The position numbers were made by a program, and so were the translations under genes. Shown here piece after piece: positions 25,444 through 34,936 of a stretch of DNA of 64,000 bases. The notes under the pieces were generated by a model. The model was not told the DNA's origin, ran no database searches, and saw nothing but the letters and a program-made list of their open reading frames with translations. Source of the stretch: Sphingobacterium corticibacterium (GTDB lineage: Bacteria; Bacteroidota; Bacteroidia; Sphingobacteriales; Sphingobacteriaceae); assembly GCF_004208525.1 (NCBI RefSeq), contig NZ_SGIT01000002.1, positions 372,001 through 436,000 on the forward strand, given 5' to 3'. Every line of letters begins with the position of its first letter. Position 1 is the first letter of the stretch.

Positions 25444-26586
25444 ATGGCAAAAGATTTTTATGGCGAGTTGCAATTAGGTATTCTTGGCGGTGGCCAGTTA
25501 GGCCGCATGCTTATTCAAGAAGCCATCAATTACAACGTAAACGTGCATATATTAGATCCTGATAAAAATGCACCTTGCCGTAAATTATGTAACCGCTTTG
25601 AATGTGGTTCATTGAGTGATTTCGAAACCGTCTATAATTTTGGCAAGGATTTGGACATGATTACGATCGAAATCGAAAAAGTGAATGTAGATGCCTTGGA
25701 AAAACTTGAGGACGAAGGTGTCGTGGTATATCCACAATCCCGAATCATTCGATTGATTCAAGACAAAGGCATGCAAAAACAATTTTTTAAACAGAACGAT
25801 ATTCCGACAGCCGCTTTTCAGCTTATTTCCAATAAAGAAAATTTATACGAAACGGCTATCCCATTACCCTATATGCAGAAGCTTCGCAAGGACGGCTACG
25901 ATGGCAAGGGTGTAAAGAAAATCAATAGTACAGCAGAAATAGAGCAGGCTTTTGAAGAGCCTTCTTTGGTGGAAGAGTTGGTGGATTTTGAAAAAGAGAT
26001 TGCGGTAATTGTTGCCAGAAATGATAAAGGAGATGTATCCACCTTTCCGTTGGTGGAGATGGAGTTTAATCCCGATGCCAATTTGGTAGAGTTTTTGATT
26101 TCACCATCGACATTACCCTTTGAAATCCAAACACAAGCCGATGAAATTGCAAAGAAGATAGCGGAGGATTTACAAATTGTCGGTCTCCTAGCAGTGGAAA
26201 TGTTTCTCACAAAAGAAGGTGAAATTTTGGTAAATGAACTTGCTCCTCGCCCTCACAATAGCGGCCATCATACCATCGAGGGCAATATGACATCACAATT
26301 TGCACAGCATTTACGTGCGATATTCAATTTGCCTTTAGGAGCAACAACAGCCCGAACAAATGCCGTGATGATAAATCTATTGGGCGAACCGCGGTATGAG
26401 GGGCTCGCTAAATATGAAGGCGTAGAGGATGTGCTCGCCGTTGAAGGTGTATTTGTCCATTTATATGGAAAAAAATATACAAAACCTTTCCGCAAAATGG
26501 GGCATGTATGCATTATAAATGACGACCGCGAGTTAGCGATAAAAAATGCACGTTGGGTGCAAGAAACATTGAAGGTAAAAGCTTAA
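25444..26586 (+). CDS. purK: 5-(carboxyamino)imidazole ribonucleotide synthase
   Basis: A 380-residue ATP-grasp enzyme that makes N5-CAIR from AIR, bicarbonate and ATP in purine synthesis. [17 protein letters not shown] starts the preATP-grasp domain, [12 protein letters not shown] and the E-rich [23 protein letters not shown] region the ATP-grasp domain, and [16 protein letters not shown] is the signature near the active site. It is followed by purE, the next enzyme of the pathway, 2 bases after its stop. Confidence 0.96.
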   Translation: MAKDFYGELQLGILGGGQLGRMLIQEAINYNVNVHILDPDKNAPCRKLCNRFECGSLSDFETVYNFGKDLDMITIEIEKVNVDALEKLEDEGVVVYPQSRIIRLIQDKGMQKQFFKQNDIPTAAFQLISNKENLYETAIPLPYMQKLRKDGYDGKGVKKINSTAEIEQAFEEPSLVEELVDFEKEIAVIVARNDKGDVSTFPLVEMEFNPDANLVEFLISPSTLPFEIQTQADEIAKKIAEDLQIVGLLAVEMFLTKEGEILVNELAPRPHNSGHHTIEGNMTSQFAQHLRAIFNLPLGATTARTNAVMINLLGEPRYEGLAKYEGVEDVLAVEGVFVHLYGKKYTKPFRKMGHVCIINDDRELAIKNARWVQETLKVKA

Positions 26587-26588
26587 AA

Positions 26589-27098
26589 ATGAATCAAGAA
26601 AATATGGCGAAAGTAGGTATAATCATGGGAAGTAAATCCGACCTTCCCGTTATGCAAGATGCTATCGAAGTTTTAAAAAAATTAGGAGTGACTTTTGAAG
26701 TCTCCATTGTTTCTGCTCATCGTACACCCGAGCGTATGTACGAATATGCGAAGTCAGCTGCAACACGTGGGTTGAAAGTCATTATTGCTGGTGCCGGTGG
26801 GGCTGCTCATCTTCCAGGTATGGTTGCTTCTATTACGCATTTACCTGTGATCGGTGTGCCGGTAAAATCCTCCAACTCTATTGATGGTTGGGATTCCGTA
26901 CTTTCTATATTACAAATGCCTAATGGAATTCCGGTAGCAACGGTCGCGCTAAATGCTGCGAAAAATGCCGGAATTTTAGCTGCTCAGATTTTAGCAACTT
27001 CTTCGGAAGAATTAGCAAAATCTGTTTTAGCTTTTAAAGCAGATTTGAAAGCCAAAGTAGAAGAAACGGCTACAGAAGTAGAGAATATGGGATTCTAA
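26589..27098 (+). CDS. purE: N5-carboxyaminoimidazole ribonucleotide mutase
   Basis: Class I PurE, 169 residues, converting N5-CAIR to [34 protein letters not shown] and [16 protein letters not shown] are the active-site blocks. I start at 26589 ([10 protein letters not shown]); ATG 26604 is possible, and a reading that extends into purK is unlikely. Its last 4 bases overlap the convergent sigma-factor gene. Confidence 0.95.
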   Translation: MNQENMAKVGIIMGSKSDLPVMQDAIEVLKKLGVTFEVSIVSAHRTPERMYEYAKSAATRGLKVIIAGAGGAAHLPGMVASITHLPVIGVPVKSSNSIDGWDSVLSILQMPNGIPVATVALNAAKNAGILAAQILATSSEELAKSVLAFKADLKAKVEETATEVENMGF

Positions 27099-27685
27099 CC
27101 CATATTCAACAGCATATTATGCTCTTCAATCATTTTACGCAAATTATTGAGGGCATAACGCATACGTCCTAATGCTGTATTGATACTTACATCCGTGATT
27201 TCGGCAATTTCTTTGAAGCTCATATCACAAAAATGACGCATGATCAGTACCTCCTTTTGGTCATCAGGTAATTTTTGAATAATCTTCCGTAAATCTATGT
27301 CGCGTTGATTCGTCATTAATTTGGATTCCGCGTTGTCATCGGCGAATTCCAATACACCAAAAATATCATACCCATCACTACTCACTACAGTCGGGCTCCG
27401 CTTTTCTTTCCGAAAATGGTCGATCACCATGTTTTGCGCAATACGTACTACCCAAGGCAAAAATTTACCTTCCTCGTTATATCGCCCGGATTTTAATGTT
27501 TTGATCACCTTTATAAAGGTTTCCTGAAAGATATCTTCTGCGAGATATTCGTCTTTCACTTGTAGGTAGATGGATGTATATATTTTCGACTTATATCTAT
27601 TCAGCAATACCTCTATCCCCGTTTCATCCCCTGCCACATAAGCCTGAATTAACTCAAGGTCACTTTTTTCTTTTAATGTTTTCAT
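27095..27685 (-). CDS. RNA polymerase ECF-type sigma factor
   Basis: A 196-residue sigma-70 family protein. Region 2 runs from [25 protein letters not shown] to [15 protein letters not shown] and [22 protein letters not shown]; region 4 is [46 protein letters not shown]. No anti-sigma gene lies beside it, so its signal is unknown. Convergent with purE with a 4-base overlap. Confidence 0.92.
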   Translation of the reverse strand: MKTLKEKSDLELIQAYVAGDETGIEVLLNRYKSKIYTSIYLQVKDEYLAEDIFQETFIKVIKTLKSGRYNEEGKFLPWVVRIAQNMVIDHFRKEKRSPTVVSSDGYDIFGVLEFADDNAESKLMTNQRDIDLRKIIQKLPDDQKEVLIMRHFCDMSFKEIAEITDVSINTALGRMRYALNNLRKMIEEHNMLLNMG

Positions 27686-27909
27686 AGTAAATCCCCAGAT
27701 TTATGTTTGAATTTATTTTAAAGAGTAAAGTGTTTTATAGGCGTCCTTTCGTTTGTATAAACATATTTCAAAGCAAATGAAAAATAACGAAGATTCAAAT
27801 TAAACGATTATATTTTAACATTTATTCACACATCTTTCGCTTTTCTCGATATAACAATTAAGTCCTTGAAATGGTTTATTTTATTTACCTTTTTTATCGT
27901 CGAAACAAT

Positions 27910-27944
27910 AAAAAAGGTGAGCAAAAAGCATGCTCACCTTTTTT
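27910..27944 (-). terminator. Intrinsic terminator downstream of glyA
   Basis: AAAAAAGGTGAGCA (27910-27923) and TGCTCACCTTTTTT (27931-27944) form a 14-bp perfect stem with a 7-base loop and a U-rich arm on either strand. It lies 25 bases beyond the glyA stop. Confidence 0.85.
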
Positions 27945-27968
27945 ATAAAGCTAATATTATGTTATCAT

Positions 27969-29240
27969 TTACTTATACAATGGAAATTGTGCCATCAAGG
28001 CTTTCACTTTGCCATGAATAGCATCTAAAGCACTTTCATTCGCCCGATTTGCCAATGCTTCATCAATAAGCTCACCGATCTGTATAATTTCGTTTTCTTT
28101 GAGACCACGTGTGGTAACAGCAGCTGTTCCAAAACGTACACCTGAGGTAACAAATGGTGAACGTGTATCAAAAGGAACCATATTTTTATTCGTAGTAATG
28201 CCAGCTTTGCCTAATACCGCTTCAGCCTCTTTTCCAGAAATATCCTTGTTACGCAAATCAACCAACATCAAATGGTTGTCTGTACCTCCGGAAATGATCT
28301 TGTAATCACGGTCAACAAAGAATTGCGCTAAAGCCTGTGCATTTTTACGCACTTGTTTAGCATATTCCAGGTATTCATCACTCAGTGCCTCACCATATGC
28401 AATAGCTTTCGCTGCAATCGTATGTTCCAAAGGCCCTCCTTGTGTGCCAGGGAATACAGCTAGATCCAGCAACTGTGTTATGGTACGGATTTCTCCTTTT
28501 GGTGTTTTAATACCCCATGGGTTTTCAAAATCCTGACCAACCATAATCATACCACCGCGAGGACCACGCAACGTTTTATGTGTAGTGGTGGTTACGATAT
28601 GACAATGTGGAAGTGGATCGTTCAATAAACCTTTTGCTATTAATCCTGCAGGATGCGATATATCCGCTAATACAAGTGCTCCGATCTCATCGGCCACCTT
28701 ACGGATACGAGCGTAGTCCCAATCACGTGAATACGCCGAAGCACCACATATGATCATTTTGGGTTTTTCGCGCAATGCAGTTTCCTCTAATTGCTCATAG
28801 TCGATAAGCCCCGTATCTTCCTTTACTCCATAAAATAACGGCTGGTAAATTTTACCCGAAAGATTCGCAGGCGAACCATGGGTTAAATGTCCACCATGAG
28901 ATAGATCAAGTCCTAAAATCTTATCACCGGGTTGAATCGTTGCCAAGAAAACCGCGGCATTTGCCTGCGCACCGGAGTGAGGCTGTACGTTTACCCATGC
29001 AGCACCAAACAATTTTTTTGCACGGTCGATAGCAATCGCTTCAATTTCGTCAACCACTTCACAACCTCCGTAGTAACGCTTTCCGGGTAAGCCTTCCGCA
29101 TATTTGTTCGTTAAGACCGAACCGGCTGCTTCCATTACTTGTTTACTGACAAAGTTTTCTGAAGCGATCAATTCGATGCCTTCTTCTTGACGCTTTAGCT
29201 CATCGGCTATGAGGTTAAAAATGACCTGATCTCTTTCCAT
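27969..29240 (-). CDS. glyA: Serine hydroxymethyltransferase
   Basis: A 423-residue PLP enzyme interconverting serine and glycine while loading tetrahydrofolate with a one-carbon unit. [45 protein letters not shown], and [14 protein letters not shown] with the PLP-binding lysine are all present. I start at 29240 ([10 protein letters not shown]); the 22 in-frame codons upstream include the promoter element and do not match the family. Confidence 0.96.
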   Translation of the reverse strand: MERDQVIFNLIADELKRQEEGIELIASENFVSKQVMEAAGSVLTNKYAEGLPGKRYYGGCEVVDEIEAIAIDRAKKLFGAAWVNVQPHSGAQANAAVFLATIQPGDKILGLDLSHGGHLTHGSPANLSGKIYQPLFYGVKEDTGLIDYEQLEETALREKPKMIICGASAYSRDWDYARIRKVADEIGALVLADISHPAGLIAKGLLNDPLPHCHIVTTTTHKTLRGPRGGMIMVGQDFENPWGIKTPKGEIRTITQLLDLAVFPGTQGGPLEHTIAAKAIAYGEALSDEYLEYAKQVRKNAQALAQFFVDRDYKIISGGTDNHLMLVDLRNKDISGKEAEAVLGKAGITTNKNMVPFDTRSPFVTSGVRFGTAAVTTRGLKENEIIQIGELIDEALANRANESALDAIHGKVKALMAQFPLYK

Positions 29241-29285
29241 TGTGTTATTGTTAAGGAGTATTATAAAAACTTTTAAATTTCGACG

Positions 29286-29293
29286 CAAAAGTA
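29286..29293 (-). promoter_or_regulatory. -7 promoter element of glyA (TACTTTTG, minus strand)
   Basis: Perfect TAnnTTTG on the minus strand, 45 bases before the glyA start, leaving a leader of about 35-40 bases. No clear -33 element. Confidence 0.45.
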
Positions 29294-29376
29294 CATATAA
29301 ATCCATAAAAAATTTAGGAATGTTTTATTATTGTCAAAAATAGACGGTTTCCAAAAGCTTCTTTAAAAGAAAGATG

Positions 29377-29384
29377 TAAATTTG
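29377..29384 (+). promoter_or_regulatory. -7 promoter element of the A-type Fe-S gene (TAAATTTG)
   Basis: Perfect TAnnTTTG, 29 bases before the ATG at 29414, in the divergent spacer shared with glyA. Confidence 0.45.
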
Positions 29385-29413
29385 TAACAACGGAAAAAAT
29401 TAAACAACGCGTA

Positions 29414-29767
29414 ATGAGCACAGAAACAACAACAAATACTGCCCCTGTAACCCTAACTGAAGGTGCAGTTTCGGAACTGAAAAAGTTGATCGACCAACAG
29501 GAAATCGGCGCAGATTTCGGCTTACGTATTGGCGTTGAAGGCGGAGGCTGTTCGGGTATGAGCTACATACTGGGTTTCGACCAAAAGAAAGACGGTGACA
29601 CAGAATATGTCTTAGAAGGTATCCGTGTTTTCATGAATAAAGCGCATGGACTCTATTTAGCCGGCATGGAAATCGATTTCAAAAGTGGCCTAGACGCCCG
29701 TGGCTTTACGTTCAACAATCCGAACGCTACGAGCACTTGCGGCTGCGGAAGTTCGTTCTCGGCATAA
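29414..29767 (+). CDS. Iron-sulfur cluster assembly protein, A-type (IscA/ErpA/SufA family)
   Basis: A 117-residue HesB-fold carrier. The three cluster cysteines are in GVEGGGCSGMSYILGF and STCGCGSSFS (CGCG near the C-terminus). It passes Fe-S clusters to target enzymes; complex I, encoded nearby, needs such clusters. It stands alone, divergent from glyA. Which member of the family it is (IscA, SufA or ErpA) cannot be decided here. Confidence 0.93.
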   Translation: MSTETTTNTAPVTLTEGAVSELKKLIDQQEIGADFGLRIGVEGGGCSGMSYILGFDQKKDGDTEYVLEGIRVFMNKAHGLYLAGMEIDFKSGLDARGFTFNNPNATSTCGCGSSFSA

Positions 29768-29824
29768 TTTGCGGCAATAGATTACAAAAAAAATTGTAAA
29801 TTCGCAATAGTCTAATTGGTTATT

Positions 29825-30022
29825 ATGGTAACGGTAAGAATTAAGAGTAAAAATAAGCAGGCTAAAGCATTGATAGAGATGTTGAGAACTTTTTCTTTTG
29901 TAGAAGTAGAGGAAGAGCAACGCTATAATGCTGAAACAGAAAAAGCTATTCAAGAAGTTCGGAAAGGAAAAGTCGTTAAAGCTGAGAATTCTGAAGACCT
30001 ATTCAAGCAGTTAGGAATTTGA
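29825..30022 (+). CDS. Antitoxin of a YafQ-type toxin-antitoxin pair
   Basis: A 65-residue charged protein (MVTVRIKSKNKQAKALIEMLRTFSFVEVEEEQ and on) ending KAENSEDLFKQLGI. The short beta-helix start and acidic C-terminus fit a RelB/ParD-like antitoxin, but family membership is inferred mostly from the downstream toxin. ATG at 29825 is chosen over an upstream TTG. Its stop overlaps the toxin start by 1 base (TGATG), so the pair is translationally coupled. Confidence 0.75.
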   Translation: MVTVRIKSKNKQAKALIEMLRTFSFVEVEEEQRYNAETEKAIQEVRKGKVVKAENSEDLFKQLGI

Positions 30023-30294
30023 TGTACGACATCGTTTATTCTAATAAAATCAAAAAGGATATCCAACTTGCTCAAAAAAGAGGATTAAATTTAGCGTTAT
30101 TTAAAGATATTATCCGAAAACTCGAAAAGCAAGAACCCCTACCTATAAAACACAAACCACATAAACTTACTGGCAACTACAAGGGACTTTGGGAATGTCA
30201 TATTCAACCAGATTGGCTATTAATTTGGGAACAAAACGACGAGATCAAACTTATCTCACTTATCCGAACGGGTACACATGCTGATTTATTTTAA
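30022..30294 (+). CDS. YafQ-family mRNA interferase toxin (RelE superfamily)
   Basis: A 90-residue RelE-fold protein. KLTGNYKGLWECHIQPDWLLIWEQNDEIKLISLIRTGTHADLF is the typical YafQ C-terminal half with the catalytic His residues (WECHIQPDW and TGTHADLF). Such toxins cut mRNA on the ribosome. It sits between the A-type Fe-S gene and ileS and looks intact. Confidence 0.9.
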   Translation: MYDIVYSNKIKKDIQLAQKRGLNLALFKDIIRKLEKQEPLPIKHKPHKLTGNYKGLWECHIQPDWLLIWEQNDEIKLISLIRTGTHADLF

Positions 30295-30398
30295 TGTTTA
30301 GTTATATCCAGCCCTTATTTCTCAATCTACGTCACACACTACTATTTTCCATTTAAAATCACTAAATTAGCGACCTTTAAAAACAATCGCAATTTCGG

Positions 30399-33300
30399 AT
30401 GTACAAGGAATATAAGCAGTTAAACTTGCCTGAAATAGGTAGAGAAATACTAGAACGGTGGGAGTCGAATAATATCTTTGAGAAAAGTATATCAAATCGT
30501 CCGGCCAACAAACCCTATACGTTTTATGAGGGTCCCCCATCCGCCAATGGTATGCCAGGCATCCACCACGTGATGGCGCGCTCGATTAAAGATATTTTCT
30601 GTCGCTATAAAACCTTGAAAGGATTCCAAGTGAAGCGCAAAGGAGGATGGGACACGCACGGGTTGCCTATTGAGCTAGCTGTCGAAAAAACATTGGGTAT
30701 TACGAAAGAAGATATCGGCAAAAAAATCAGTGTCGAAGCTTATAATGATGCCTGCCGAAAAGAGGTGATGAAATATACGGATGTGTGGAATGACCTTACC
30801 CAGAAAATGGGCTATTGGGTTGATCTTAGTGATCCGTATATCACCTATCAGAATGAATACATCGAAACCTTATGGTATTTGCTTAAAGAGCTTTACAAGA
30901 AAGGGCTTTTATACAAAGGCTATACCATACAACCCTATTCTCCCGCGGCTGGAACAGGTTTGAGTTCACATGAGCTGAACCAACCGGGAACATACAAGGA
31001 TGTCAAAGACACTACGATTGTTGCCGAGTTCCGCTTAGATAAAACACAGGTACATCCGCTTATGACCACCTTAGTGGAATCTGAGGAAGAAGACGTTGCT
31101 TTTATCGCATGGACAACCACCCCTTGGACATTACCGGGCAACTCCGCATTGGTCGTCGGTAAGAACATCGACTATGTCAAGATAAAAACCTTTAACCAAT
31201 ATACAGGTCTTCCGGTATCCGTTATCCTGGCAAAAAATCTGATCGGGAAGCATTTTAAAGCCGAGGGGCAACAAGCGTCTTTCCAAGACTATAAAGTGGG
31301 AGATAAAATCGTGCCTTGGGAAATCGCTGCTGAATTTAAAGGGGAAGCATTGGTAGGTTTGCGTTACCATCAACTCCTACCCTATGTGACCAATGAAGAA
31401 TTATTGGAAAAAGCCTTTCGTGTAATTCCAGGAGATTTCGTAACCACCGAAGACGGTACAGGTATCGTACATGCATCGCCAACTTACGGTGCAGACGACT
31501 TTAGGGTCTGTAAGGAGCATGGAATCCCTGCTATTTTGGTACGCGATGAAAACGGGAAGGACGTCCCTACCGTAGACCGTACCGGACGTTTCGTCAACGA
31601 AATAACCGACTTTGCAGGTCGTTTTGTAAAAGAAGAATATTATTCCGCAGAAGAGCGTGCGGAAAAAGACTTTAAACCCACAGACGTCTTAATTGCTATT
31701 AAATTAAAAGAGGAAAATAAAGCCTTTGACGTCAAGAAATACGAACACTCCTATCCCCATTGCTGGCGTACAGACAAACCAGTATTATATTATCCGTTAG
31801 ACAGTTGGTTTATCCGCACAACAGCTGTCAAAGACAAGTTGGTAGCGCTAAACCAAACCATTAATTGGAAACCAGAAGCTACAGGTTCCGGCCGTTTTGG
31901 GAACTGGCTAGAAAACCTCGTGGACTGGAACCTTTCCCGTTCCCGTTATTGGGGCACACCGCTTCCGATATGGCGTTCAACGGACGAGAATGAAGAAATA
32001 TGTGTGGGCTCCTTACCGGAGTTAAAAGCACGGTTAGAACAGGCGGTACAGTCGGATGTACTGAATGCAGAAGAGAAAGCCGTAAACCAATCTTATCTGG
32101 ATAAATTTGGGACGGATACGTTAGACCTGCATCGTCCATATGTAGACGATATTGTCCTGGTTTCTGACAACGGACAGAAAATGTTCCGTGAACCGGATTT
32201 GATTGACGTTTGGTTTGACTCGGGCGCAATGCCTTACGCACAATGGGGAATTGATCATGACAAATTAGCCCATGGAGACGAATACCCATTCAGGGACGGA
32301 TACGAAGATGCCTTTCCAGCAGATTTCATCGCCGAAGGTGTAGATCAAACCCGAGGTTGGTTTTTTACACTTCATGCGATTTCAACCATGATTCGCGGAT
32401 CGGTGGCATTTAAAAACGTCGTATCAAATGGTCTGGTATTAGATAAAAACGGCAACAAGATGTCCAAGCGTTTGGGCAACGCCGTTGATCCGTTTGTCAC
32501 TATTGATAAATACAGTGCTGACGCAACCCGTTGGTATATGATCAGCAATGCGGCGCCGTGGGACAACCTTAAATTCAATGAAGAAGGCCTAGACGAGGTT
32601 CGTCGTAAATTCTTCGGCACCTTGTATAACACCTACGCTTTCTTCGCACTATATGCCAATATTGATAATTTCAACTATAGCGAGCCGGATATTGCTATAG
32701 AAAAGCGTCCGGAAATAGACCGTTGGATTATCTCCTTATTGAACAGTTTAACCAAAGAAGTGGACGGATACTATGCAGACTTTGAGCCTACCAAAGCTGC
32801 GCGTGCTATCCAGAATTTTGTCGACGAACATTTAAGTAACTGGTATGTACGCCTGTGCCGCCGCCGTTTTTGGAAAGGGGATTATACAGAAGATAAAATT
32901 TCGGCCTACCAAACATTATACACCTGTCTGGACACCGTTGCAAAGCTGATGTCACCTATTTCGCCGTTCTTCTCGGATCGCTTGTATCTCGATTTAAACG
33001 CGGCCTCTAAAAAAGAACCATACGACTCGGTGCATTTGGCGGATTTCCCTGTTTATCATGCGGACCTGGTAGATAAAGACCTAGAGGAACGCATGGCGTT
33101 GGCACAAGACATCTCATCACTGACATTGTCCTTGCGGAAGAAAACAGGTATTAATGTTCGTCAACCGCTAAACAAAATTTTAGTTCCGGTATTAGACAAT
33201 GCTTTCCAGGAAAAAGTAGAAAAAGTCAAAGAACTTATTTTATCGGAAACAAATATTAAGGAGGTATCCTTCATTACGGATACGGCAGGGATCATCAAAA

Positions 33301-33815
33301 AGAAAATAAAACCAAACTTTAAGGTTCTAGGCGCCAAAGTAGGAAAGGATATGAAAACGGTAGCTGCGTCCATCCAATCCTTGAACGATGAACAAATTAG
33401 CTTATTAGAATACGAGGGATCGTTAAAGCTAGAAGGCACCCCATATACTATCCAACCGGAAGACGTAGAAATTATAGCAGAAGATGTTGCCGGATGGCAG
33501 GTCGCCAATCTGGGGAAATTAACCGTTGCTTTGGACATTAACATTACCCCTGAACTGAAAAAAGAAGGATTGTCAAGGGAGTTGATTAACCGCATCCAGA
33601 ATCTCCGCAAAGAGAAAGGTTTTGAGGTGACAGATAGAATTAAAGTAACAATAACTCAAAATACTGAAATACAAGAAGCTGTAGAGAATAATTTATCGTA
33701 TATTTGCACCGAAATTCTAGCAAACGCTATTGATTTTGTAGAAGCATCGTTGGAGTCTGGAGACACTATCGAGATCGATGGTAAGGAGTTAAGAGTAATT
33801 GTTGATAAAATTTAA
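30399..33815 (+). CDS. ileS: Isoleucyl-tRNA synthetase
   Basis: A 1138-residue class I synthetase. The HIGH-type motif is PPSANGMPGIHHVMAR (near residues 46-61), and KMSKR is at residues 687-691 (GNKMSKRLGNAVDP). The editing domain includes FIAWTTTPWTLPGN and the late GTGIVHASPTYGADDF. Its length and C-terminal region (no obvious Cys4 zinc finger) resemble the longer type 2 IleRS forms, which are less sensitive to mupirocin; I infer that from length only. The DksA-like gene follows 2 bases after the stop. Confidence 0.96.
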   Translation: MYKEYKQLNLPEIGREILERWESNNIFEKSISNRPANKPYTFYEGPPSANGMPGIHHVMARSIKDIFCRYKTLKGFQVKRKGGWDTHGLPIELAVEKTLGITKEDIGKKISVEAYNDACRKEVMKYTDVWNDLTQKMGYWVDLSDPYITYQNEYIETLWYLLKELYKKGLLYKGYTIQPYSPAAGTGLSSHELNQPGTYKDVKDTTIVAEFRLDKTQVHPLMTTLVESEEEDVAFIAWTTTPWTLPGNSALVVGKNIDYVKIKTFNQYTGLPVSVILAKNLIGKHFKAEGQQASFQDYKVGDKIVPWEIAAEFKGEALVGLRYHQLLPYVTNEELLEKAFRVIPGDFVTTEDGTGIVHASPTYGADDFRVCKEHGIPAILVRDENGKDVPTVDRTGRFVNEITDFAGRFVKEEYYSAEERAEKDFKPTDVLIAIKLKEENKAFDVKKYEHSYPHCWRTDKPVLYYPLDSWFIRTTAVKDKLVALNQTINWKPEATGSGRFGNWLENLVDWNLSRSRYWGTPLPIWRSTDENEEICVGSLPELKARLEQAVQSDVLNAEEKAVNQSYLDKFGTDTLDLHRPYVDDIVLVSDNGQKMFREPDLIDVWFDSGAMPYAQWGIDHDKLAHGDEYPFRDGYEDAFPADFIAEGVDQTRGWFFTLHAISTMIRGSVAFKNVVSNGLVLDKNGNKMSKRLGNAVDPFVTIDKYSADATRWYMISNAAPWDNLKFNEEGLDEVRRKFFGTLYNTYAFFALYANIDNFNYSEPDIAIEKRPEIDRWIISLLNSLTKEVDGYYADFEPTKAARAIQNFVDEHLSNWYVRLCRRRFWKGDYTEDKISAYQTLYTCLDTVAKLMSPISPFFSDRLYLDLNAASKKEPYDSVHLADFPVYHADLVDKDLEERMALAQDISSLTLSLRKKTGINVRQPLNKILVPVLDNAFQEKVEKVKELILSETNIKEVSFITDTAGIIKKKIKPNFKVLGAKVGKDMKTVAASIQSLNDEQISLLEYEGSLKLEGTPYTIQPEDVEIIAEDVAGWQVANLGKLTVALDINITPELKKEGLSRELINRIQNLRKEKGFEVTDRIKVTITQNTEIQEAVENNLSYICTEILANAIDFVEASLESGDTIEIDGKELRVIVDKI

Positions 33816-33817
33816 TT

Positions 33818-34204
33818 ATGGAAATGAGTACAGAAAAAACACGCTACAGTGATGCCGAACTTCAAGAATTTAAAGAAATTATTCTTGCAAAACTTCGCGT
33901 AGCAAAAGAGGAACTGGCGGCTTTGACATCTTCGTTAAGTAGCAGCAACGCCAACGGAACAGATGATACTGCGGGGACATATAAGACATTAGAAGATGGC
34001 TCAGCGACGTTGGAGAAGGAACAAACAAACCAGCTTGCAGCTCGCCAGAAAAAATTCATCGACAATCTAGAAGCTGCTTTGGTACGCATTGAAAACAAAA
34101 CGTACGGTATCTGTCGCGAAACCGGTAAGCTGATCCAAAAGGAACGTTTAAAAGCTGTCCCACACACGACGTTGAGCATTGAAGCGAAAAACAAACAGTA
34201 TTAA
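33818..34204 (+). CDS. DksA/TraR-family protein without a zinc-finger cysteine set
   Basis: A 128-residue coiled-coil protein. The C-terminal KTYGICRETGKLIQKERLKAVPHTTLSIEAK aligns with the DksA/TraR zinc-finger region, but only one of the four zinc cysteines is left (GIC). This is the usual state of Bacteroidota homologues as I know them. DksA relatives bind RNA polymerase through the secondary channel; the acidic coiled-coil tip cannot be judged by eye. It is co-transcribed with ileS. An alternative ATG lies two codons in. Confidence 0.85.
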   Translation: MEMSTEKTRYSDAELQEFKEIILAKLRVAKEELAALTSSLSSSNANGTDDTAGTYKTLEDGSATLEKEQTNQLAARQKKFIDNLEAALVRIENKTYGICRETGKLIQKERLKAVPHTTLSIEAKNKQY

Positions 34205-34222
34205 CAATTAATAGGAGATAGA

Positions 34223-34265
34223 ATGGAGATGTTCAAAATACAACTTTTAAGCATCTCCATTTTTA
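34223..34265 (+). terminator. Terminator-like hairpin between the dksA-like gene and lspA
   Basis: ATGGAGATG (34223-34231) pairs with CATCTCCAT (34252-34260), followed by TTTTTAT. The 20-base loop is long. It ends 8 bases before the lspA ATG, so it could attenuate rather than block transcription into lspA. Confidence 0.5.
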
Positions 34266-34272
34266 TATATTT

Positions 34273-34923
34273 ATGAAAGGCTATAACCGACCACTCTTAC
34301 TGATCGCCATTATCTTGTTCATTGATCAAGTATCAAAATTTTGGGTAAAACTCAACATGACTATTGGACAGGATTTTAATATCATAGGCAATAAGTTTCT
34401 CATCCATTTTATTGAGAACAACGGAATGGCCTATGGTATGGAATTTGGCGGAGAGTTTGGAAAGCTTTTTCTTACCCTGTTTCGAATCATTGCGGTAATC
34501 GGTATAGGATACGGGTTACATTATATGATTAAAAACAAATATCATCGTGGCTTTATACTCAATGTTGCATTGATATTTGCAGGTGCATTGGGAAATATTA
34601 TTGATTCCACTTTTTACGGTGTTATTTTTAACGAGAGTACATTCTACAACACAGCTACTTTATTTCCGGAAGGCGGAGGCTATTCGTCGTTATTCCATGG
34701 AAAAGTGGTCGATATGCTTTATTTTCCTTTGATAGAAGGTAATTTCCCCGATTGGTTCCCTATTTGGGGAGGAGAACATTTCCTCTTTTTCCGTCCGGTA
34801 TTCAATATCGCTGATTCAGCTATTTCTGTTGGGGTATTCCTTATTTTGATTTTTCAAAAACGTTATTTCAAAGAGGAACACGTGGAAAAAGAAAGCGTGA
34901 ACAGCGAAGTTTTGGAAGATTAG
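34273..34923 (+). CDS. lspA: Lipoprotein signal peptidase (signal peptidase II)
   Basis: A 216-residue inner-membrane aspartic protease that removes the signal peptide from lipid-modified prolipoproteins, such as the MACPF and collagen-like lipoproteins of this window. The two catalytic Asp motifs are GALGNIIDSTFYGVIF and FNIADSAISVG. It is longer than the 160-170 residues of proteobacterial LspA because of an insertion after the first motif, as is common in Bacteroidota. Confidence 0.94.
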   Translation: MKGYNRPLLLIAIILFIDQVSKFWVKLNMTIGQDFNIIGNKFLIHFIENNGMAYGMEFGGEFGKLFLTLFRIIAVIGIGYGLHYMIKNKYHRGFILNVALIFAGALGNIIDSTFYGVIFNESTFYNTATLFPEGGGYSSLFHGKVVDMLYFPLIEGNFPDWFPIWGGEHFLFFRPVFNIADSAISVGVFLILIFQKRYFKEEHVEKESVNSEVLED

Positions 34924-34936
34924 GTATATTTAGGGC

